Origin: Steroidobacter gossypii
Lineage (GTDB): Bacteria; Pseudomonadota; Gammaproteobacteria; Steroidobacterales; Steroidobacteraceae
Length of the DNA: 64,000 nucleotides
Direction of reading: 5' to 3'
Assembly (NCBI RefSeq): GCF_016801985.1
Contig: NZ_JAEVLS010000008.1
Location: 248,001 to 312,000, forward strand
Shown here: positions 59,139-64,000 of the stretch, piece by piece
Numbering within the stretch: position 1 is the first letter of the stretch
How the letters are laid out: every line of letters starts with the position of its first letter
Translations under genes and position numbers: made by a program
The notes under the pieces: model-generated
Databases searched by the model: none
What the model was told of the DNA's origin: nothing
Seen by the model: the letters and a program-made list of their open reading frames with translations, nothing else

Positions 59139-59954
59139 ATGGTCATGAAAAAAAAGACGATCGCCGCCACTCGTCCGCGCCGCACCGGGGCCGAAACCCA
59201 GGCGCCTGCTGAATCCTCCGACGCAGCGTCCATGTTCGACCCGGTGGAGCGCTCCCCGGCCTACACCAAGGTGTCCTCGGCCATCGAGCATAAAATCCTG
59301 TCTCGCGCGCTGCGTGACGGCGATGTGTTGCCGGCCGAGCTGGAGCTTGCCCAGCAATTTCGCGTGCACCGCTCAACTGTGCGGGAGGCGCTACGTCAGT
59401 TGGAAAGTGCCGGCCTGGTGGCGCGCCCGCCCGGCGCGAAGCGGATGATCGTCAGCCGGCCCGAAGCTGCGAAGGTGGCCTCCGGCATGCGCCATGCGCT
59501 GGTGCTCCACGAGGTGTCATTCGTGGATGTATGGGAGGCGATGATGGTGATCGAACCCGAAGTCGCCGCTTTGGCCGCGCTCCGCCGCACTCAGGCCGAT
59601 CTCGCGGCGCTGACTCAGACCAGCGAAGCGTTCCGCGAATCTCCGGAAGGCGATCCGGACTCGGTGAATATCGTCGCGACTTTTTTCGAACAGCTCGGCG
59701 CCGCGTCTCGCAACCAAGTGCTCGTGCTTGCCAAACAATCGCTGACGCAGGCACTCGCACCTTCGTTGGCGCGAATGATCGACACCGTGCCTCAAGCTCG
59801 CACCCGTATCACCGATGCCCAACGCCGCATCATCGTCGCGGTGCGCGACAAGAACGCAGACGAAGCTCGGAAGTGGATGTCGAAGCACGTTCGCGATTTC
59901 AAACGCGGCTACGAAGTCGCGGGGATCTCGCCGGACACGCCGATTTCGGTGTAG
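59139..59954 (+). CDS. GntR-family regulator with FCD domain
   Basis: 271 residues. After a 40-residue flexible N-terminus, the winged helix (GDVLPAELELAQQFRVHRSTVREALRQL with the recognition helix in HRSTVREAL) lies at about 60-100, followed by an alpha-helical FCD ligand-binding domain ending AFRESPEG...HVRDFKRGYE. The ATG at 59139 is used; one at 59145 is equally possible. It is divergent from liuA, implying control of the catabolic operon. Ligand unknown; related regulators sense acyl-CoAs or organic acids. LiuR, the usual MerR-type leucine regulator, is not seen here. Confidence 0.88.
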   Translation: MVMKKKTIAATRPRRTGAETQAPAESSDAASMFDPVERSPAYTKVSSAIEHKILSRALRDGDVLPAELELAQQFRVHRSTVREALRQLESAGLVARPPGAKRMIVSRPEAAKVASGMRHALVLHEVSFVDVWEAMMVIEPEVAALAALRRTQADLAALTQTSEAFRESPEGDPDSVNIVATFFEQLGAASRNQVLVLAKQSLTQALAPSLARMIDTVPQARTRITDAQRRIIVAVRDKNADEARKWMSKHVRDFKRGYEVAGISPDTPISV

Positions 59955-60015
59955 TGGAATAGGTTCGGCGAGGCGCCGAGGCCGGGATCGATCGCGACGG
60001 TAGTATTGCCCGGGC

Positions 60016-60501
60016 TCAGTCCCGGCGCGCGGGCACGCAGCTCACCGTGCCTTCGTAGTGCTTCGCGAACTGGGATTTGATCGTGCCGCAGACGAAGTCG
60101 CCTTCGTCTGCGGTGAGGCCGTACACCACCATCCGGCCGTTGCGCTCGAAGCGGTTGCCGCGGTCGAAGCTCAGGTAGGTGGAGTGGATGGCGATGTCGT
60201 CGAACAGCCGTGCATAACGCGGTTCCAGATCGGCGTTGCACGATGACAGGGTCATCGTACATTCCTTGCACTCTGGGATGAGTTTGCTCCAGACGCGCGC
60301 GGAGCGTTGCTGGCAGTCCTGTTCGTCGGCCATTTCGCCGAATAACACCATGTTGATCTCGCGCCCCTCGATCTGCATGTCGGTGCGCAACTCGGCATAG
60401 ATCGGCGACTCGATGATTTCCGGGTTCTGGCCGTCCAGGCGACTGTTATAAACCGCGTAACCCGCGGCGCCCAGCGCGATCAGGACGATCAGGTACTTCA
60501 T
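60016..60501 (-). CDS. Uncharacterised membrane-anchored cysteine-rich protein
   Basis: 161 residues from the ATG at 60501. An N-terminal hydrophobic segment (MKYLIVLIALGAAGYAVY, about 1-18) is either an uncleaved anchor or a signal, followed by a soluble, probably periplasmic, domain with six cysteines, an even number consistent with three disulfides. I do not recognise the family. It lies between the GntR gene (convergent) and the thiolase, and nothing in the sequence ties it to either. Confidence 0.6.
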   Translation of the reverse strand: MKYLIVLIALGAAGYAVYNSRLDGQNPEIIESPIYAELRTDMQIEGREINMVLFGEMADEQDCQQRSARVWSKLIPECKECTMTLSSCNADLEPRYARLFDDIAIHSTYLSFDRGNRFERNGRMVVYGLTADEGDFVCGTIKSQFAKHYEGTVSCVPARRD

Positions 60502-60713
60502 TGCGCTCTCGTTAGACTTCCTTGGCCGGAAGTCACAATACACGCGTTCACAAAGCTCCGCCGGAACGGCGGTCACACAAGCAAGAGCAGACCGGCGGTA
60601 TGCCAGGGCAGGTGTGCATTGAATGCGCGCGATTGGATGCCGCCGGCCGCGACTCGATTACATGATCGGAAACTCGACGCTCAAGCGAGTGCCCGGCTGG
60701 CCTGAAATGGCGC

Positions 60714-60747
60714 AAAAAAAAGCCACGAGCCCTGCTGAGCTCGTGGC
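60714..60747 (-). terminator. Intrinsic terminator of the thiolase gene
   Basis: On the minus strand a stem GCCACGAGC/GCTCGTGGC (60739-60747 with 60722-60730) has an 8-base loop and is followed by eight T residues (A-run at 60714-60721). It sits 18 bases after the thiolase stop. A clean Rho-independent terminator. Confidence 0.92.
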
Positions 60748-60764
60748 CTTGATCGACTCGACAG

Positions 60765-61943
60765 TTAGACGATCTCGACCGCCAGCGCAGTGGCCTCGCC
60801 GCCACCGATGCAGAGAGAAGCGACGCCGCGCTTCAGGCTGCGATTGCGCAGGGCGTGGATCAGAGTGGTGAGAATGCGAGCGCCGGTGGCGCCGATCGGA
60901 TGTCCGAGCGCGCAGGCGCCGCCGTTGACGTTGACCTTGGCGTGATCCAGACCGATGTCGTGAATGGCAGCCATGGTGACGCAAGCGAAGGCTTCGTTGA
61001 TTTCATACAAATCGACTTCACCGGCGGACCAGCCGGTCTTGGCCAGCACGGACTGGATCGCACCCACTGGCGCGGTGGTGAACCACTCCGGCGCCTGAGC
61101 GTGACTGGCGTAACCGACGATACGAGCCAACGGCTTGAGATTGTGCTGACGAGCGGCGCTGGCGCTCACCACCAGCAGCGCGGCGGCGCCGTCGGAGATG
61201 GATGAAGAGCTGGCGGCGGTGACCGTGCCGTCTTTCGCGAACGCCGGCTTCAAGGTCGGAATCTTGTTGATGTCGCACGTGAACGGCGTTTCGTCCTTGG
61301 CAACGACGCGCTCGCCCTTGCGATCCTTCACCGTGACCGGCGCGATTTCGTTGTTGAAATGCGTGCCTTCGGCAGCGGCCAGCGCGCGACGCACCGACTC
61401 GGTCGCAAACGCATCCTGCTGCTGACGAGTGAAGCCGTACTTGGCCGAAGTGGCTTCGGCGAACGAGCCCATCATCTTGCCGTCGAACGGGCTCTGCAGA
61501 CCGTCGAAGAACATGTGATCGATGATTTCCGAGTGGCCCATGCGAATGCCGCCGCGCGCCTTGGGAATGAGATAGGGCGCGTTGGTCATCGACTCGATAC
61601 CGCCCGCGAGCACCACGTTGGCGGAGCCGGCGCGAATCTGATCCGCCGCCATCATCACGGCTTTGAGTCCCGAGCCGCACATCTTGTTGATGGTGGTCGC
61701 CGGCACCCTCTGCGGGACGCCTGCGGCAAGCGCAGCCTGGCGGCCGGGAGCCTGACCGATGCCGGCCATGAGCACGCAGCCAAGGATGGTTTCGTCGATC
61801 TGCTCCGGCGACAGCCCGGCGTCCTGGATCGCCGCCTGCGCGGCGGCGGCGCCGAGCTGCGGAGCGGTCAACGGGCTGAGTGCGCCCTGAAAGGCGCCGA
61901 TGGGAGTGCGGCGGGCAGCAACGATATAGATGGGTTCGCTCAT
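60765..61943 (-). CDS. atoB: Acetyl-CoA acetyltransferase (thiolase)
   Basis: 392 residues from the ATG at 61943. The nucleophilic Cys is C89 (NKMCGSGLK), the base His is H348 (GHPIGATG) and the second Cys is C378 (SLCIGGG). It cleaves acetoacetyl-CoA to two acetyl-CoA or runs the reverse condensation. It completes the chain from acetoacetate (AACS, ScoAB) to acetyl-CoA. It has its own terminator, and a palindrome lies upstream (62005-62016), indicating an independent transcription unit. bktB/phaA-type function is an alternative to degradative atoB. Confidence 0.93.
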   Translation of the reverse strand: MSEPIYIVAARRTPIGAFQGALSPLTAPQLGAAAAQAAIQDAGLSPEQIDETILGCVLMAGIGQAPGRQAALAAGVPQRVPATTINKMCGSGLKAVMMAADQIRAGSANVVLAGGIESMTNAPYLIPKARGGIRMGHSEIIDHMFFDGLQSPFDGKMMGSFAEATSAKYGFTRQQQDAFATESVRRALAAAEGTHFNNEIAPVTVKDRKGERVVAKDETPFTCDINKIPTLKPAFAKDGTVTAASSSSISDGAAALLVVSASAARQHNLKPLARIVGYASHAQAPEWFTTAPVGAIQSVLAKTGWSAGEVDLYEINEAFACVTMAAIHDIGLDHAKVNVNGGACALGHPIGATGARILTTLIHALRNRSLKRGVASLCIGGGEATALAVEIV

Positions 61944-62004
61944 GGGAGTGCTCGACTGCTCGGTGAGGGGCCAGCGCACCGCCAGTTATGGCGGCGCCTA
62001 AAGT

Positions 62005-62016
62005 TACTTGCAAGTA
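62005..62016. promoter_or_regulatory. 12-bp palindrome upstream of the thiolase
   Basis: TACTTGCAAGTA is a perfect palindrome in the 123-base spacer upstream of the thiolase and just before the leucine dehydrogenase end. It could be an operator, for example for a TetR-type regulator. No regulator is visible nearby. Confidence 0.3.
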
Positions 62017-62066
62017 CCCAAGGACCGTTAGCCTACGCCGACTTTGTATGCAGTGCAATAAACGCC

Positions 62067-63137
62067 CTATCCTCCGGTGTACGGCAGCTTTATTCGACCA
62101 ATTGCAGTGAGCCGCTCTTCGGCCAGGCGGCGCGCTGCCTGCCAGGTCGGAATATTGCTGCGGGCGGCGAGGGCAAGGATGCGGCCGATGATGTCGTGGA
62201 TCCGGGCCACACTGCGCAGGGCGCGATCTTCGTTGTAGCCCTGGAGCTCCATGGCGCTGTTCATCAAGCCACCTGCGTTGATGGCGTAGTCGGGTGCGTA
62301 CAGGATGCCGCGACGGTCCAGCTCGGTTCCGAGCTCTTCCGATTCGAGTTGATTGTTGGCGCCGCCGGCGACAATGCGACAACGCAGGCGAGGAATCGTG
62401 TCCTCGTTGATGACTGCGCTCATTGCGCAGGGAGAAAACACGTCGGCATCGACATCGTAGATTTGTGACATCGGCACCGCCTCCGCGCCGAACTCGGCGA
62501 CGGCATGTTCGATGCGGTCTTCGTTGATATCGGTGACGAACACCTTTGCGCCCGCCGCGCGCAACGATTTCACCAGGTGATAGCCCACTTGACCCGCGCC
62601 CTGCACGGCGAAGCTCGTCCGTCGCAGGTCCGCGTGTCCGAGCTTGAATTCCAAGCACGCGCGAATGCCATGCAAGGTGCCGAGCGCAGTGAAGCGCGAA
62701 GGATCGCCGCTGCCGCCGACCAGTTGCGGCACCCCGACCACGTGGCGTGTCTCCTGGCGGATCCATTCCATGTCGTCGGGATTGGTGCCGACGTCTTCGG
62801 TGGTGATGTAGCGACCGCCGAGCGATTGTATGAATCGGCCCAGCGCTCGAAACAGCGCTTCGCTCTTGTCAGTCTCGGGATTGCCGATCAGCACGCCCTT
62901 GGCGCCGCCGAGATTCAGTCCGGCGATGGCGGCTTTGTACGTCATGTCCGCGGAGTGCTTGAGCACATCGCGCACCGCATCCGCTTCGTTCGCATACGGC
63001 CACATGCGCAAGCCGCCGAGCGCCGGTCCCAGCGCGGTGTTGTGAATCGCGATCACACAGCGCAAGCCGCTTTCGCGATGATGAAAGAACACCACTTGCT
63101 CGTGACCGAGCCGGCCCACCGCTTCGAACAGATTCAT
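62067..63137 (-). CDS. ldh: Leucine dehydrogenase (Glu/Leu/Phe/Val dehydrogenase family)
   Basis: 356 residues. The catalytic lysines fall at K68 and K80 (MTYKAAIAGL and GGAKG), exactly the positions of leucine dehydrogenase. The NAD motif GAGQVGYHL is present. It oxidatively deaminates leucine, valine and isoleucine to the branched 2-oxo acids, the first step toward isovaleryl-CoA. Branched-chain 2-oxoacid dehydrogenase is not in the window. The unit is monocistronic in appearance. Confidence 0.9.
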   Translation of the reverse strand: MNLFEAVGRLGHEQVVFFHHRESGLRCVIAIHNTALGPALGGLRMWPYANEADAVRDVLKHSADMTYKAAIAGLNLGGAKGVLIGNPETDKSEALFRALGRFIQSLGGRYITTEDVGTNPDDMEWIRQETRHVVGVPQLVGGSGDPSRFTALGTLHGIRACLEFKLGHADLRRTSFAVQGAGQVGYHLVKSLRAAGAKVFVTDINEDRIEHAVAEFGAEAVPMSQIYDVDADVFSPCAMSAVINEDTIPRLRCRIVAGGANNQLESEELGTELDRRGILYAPDYAINAGGLMNSAMELQGYNEDRALRSVARIHDIIGRILALAARSNIPTWQAARRLAEERLTAIGRIKLPYTGG

Positions 63138-63187
63138 CGCCGCCCCCGAGTGACCCAGGCACGGCGATTATAGGGGTCGCACGCGTC

Positions 63188-63997
63188 TCAAGTGGAAGAC
63201 GACGAGCGTCGCGCTTGAATCGCGGCAATGCCGTCGTTGGAGGACAGGTCCGGTTCGCCGAGCTCGGCAAGAATTCGCGCATGCGCCACATCGCGCATGT
63301 GAACGACCGCATCGGGCGCCTTCATGTCGCGCATCGGACCGATCGACGGCAGAACGTGGATATCGATGCGACCGGGCCGCGGCAGGAATCGACCGGATGG
63401 CAAAATGTGCCGGGTGCCGCGCAGTGCGAGCGGCACCACCGGCAGATCCACACGAGCCGCGATCGTGAATGCGCCGTTGTGAAATTTGCCCAGGCCTGGC
63501 TCCGCGAGGAAGGTGCCTTCGGGGAAAAATGCCAACGCCTGACCTGCGTCCGCCGCCTTCAACAGTCGGCGCGTATCCATGCCGCCGGCGTGACGATTGA
63601 AACGATCCACGAACTCCGAACCGATCCGCCGCAACAGCAGGCCGGCCAGCGGCACGCGGCTGAACTCCTTTTTGATGACGAACGAAAAGCGCGCGGGCAG
63701 GGCGGCCTTGAGCACGATGCCGTCGAGATAGCTGGCGTGATTGGCCACCACCACGCAGGGCCCGCTCGGCAGCAGATGTTCATCGATCAGACGAATGCGC
63801 AGCCCGGCCACGGCGAAAAAAGCGCGAGCCGCGAAGTGGGCGATATGCCGACGTGTCTTGATCCCGAAAGGCAGCAAAACTGCCACAAACGCGCTCAGGC
63901 CAAAGACCAGGAACACTGCCAGGGCATACACGCCATAAATGATTTCCAACACGACCCTGAGCGGCGACCATAGCGGCCCCAGGGCGGAGCGCCGCAC
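63188..63997 (-). CDS. plsC: 1-acyl-sn-glycerol-3-phosphate acyltransferase-like (PlsC family), possibly truncated at the window edge
   Basis: 269 residues from a GTG at 63997, 3 bases from the window end, so the true start may lie outside. The catalytic N-H-x4-D is N86-H87 to D92 (VANHASYLD), with the later FPEGTFLAEPG motif. Membrane helices lie at about 11-45. It acylates lysophosphatidate to phosphatidate in phospholipid synthesis. It is on the same strand as leucine dehydrogenase, 50 bases away. Confidence 0.87.
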   Translation of the reverse strand: MRRSALGPLWSPLRVVLEIIYGVYALAVFLVFGLSAFVAVLLPFGIKTRRHIAHFAARAFFAVAGLRIRLIDEHLLPSGPCVVVANHASYLDGIVLKAALPARFSFVIKKEFSRVPLAGLLLRRIGSEFVDRFNRHAGGMDTRRLLKAADAGQALAFFPEGTFLAEPGLGKFHNGAFTIAARVDLPVVPLALRGTRHILPSGRFLPRPGRIDIHVLPSIGPMRDMKAPDAVVHMRDVAHARILAELGEPDLSSNDGIAAIQARRSSSST

Positions 63998-64000
63998 GTC

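Overview
The window is a high-GC chromosomal segment of a Gram-negative bacterium, most likely a gammaproteobacterium related to Steroidobacteraceae/Nevskiales/Xanthomonadales. That placement is inferred from gene order: apaG-rsmA-pdxA-surA-lptD, the mreBCD-mrdA-rodA-mltB-rlpA-dacA-dat-ybeD block, gatCAB next to mreB, and a LipA/LipB pair close to ybeD. It is mostly a core chromosome. I see no rRNA, tRNA, phage, insertion sequence or CRISPR array.

Layout. 1-6454 (minus): start of apaG, a universal stress protein, rsmA, pdxA, surA and lptD. 6531-8278 (plus): amgK and murU, the muramic-acid recycling bypass, divergent from lptD. 8242-11181 (minus): a PiuC-type hydroxylase and a Fiu/PiuA-type TonB-dependent receptor, facing a TonB-like gene across a Fur-like palindrome. 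12556-16560 (plus): a TonB-ExbB-ExbD-ExbD system ending in a secreted TPR protein and a textbook terminator. 16730-19500 (plus): lipA, lipB and a quinone-oxidoreductase-like gene. 19876-30202 (minus): ybeD, D-amino-acid transaminase, DacA, RlpA, MltB, RodA, PBP2, MreD, MreC and MreB, i.e. the rod-shape/peptidoglycan elongation machinery. 30440-34768 (plus): gatCAB and hslO. 34781-41774 (plus): a zinc alcohol dehydrogenase, then an ArsR-methyltransferase regulator (SahR-like) with a palindromic operator, metF and metH. 41741-42901 (minus): an acyltransferase-3 membrane protein. 43242-44641 (plus): scoA and scoB.

The most unusual locus is 44802-50269: a 1317-residue BTAD/SARP-type regulator with a catalytically degenerate nucleotide-cyclase domain, an AAA-type ATPase and TPRs, transcribed divergently from a TTC38-family TPR protein. 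From 50390 to 63137, mostly minus, are zapE and a branched-chain/fatty-acid catabolic block: acetoacetyl-CoA synthetase, ETF-quinone oxidoreductase, two SDRs, a LiuC-like hydratase, isovaleryl-CoA dehydrogenase, a divergent GntR/FCD regulator, thiolase and leucine dehydrogenase. Together with scoAB these could take leucine to isovaleryl-CoA, feed electrons to quinone, and convert acetoacetate to acetyl-CoA. The carboxylase and HMG-CoA lyase steps are not in the window. A PlsC-like acyltransferase closes the window.

Non-coding structure worth notice: heptad repeats just upstream of gatA, metF and scoB; a 32-bp-arm inverted repeat at 19645-19810; a second, silent-diverged copy of the end of gatB; and a 569-bp spacer ahead of the TonB operon with promoter-like, small-ORF and hairpin signals.
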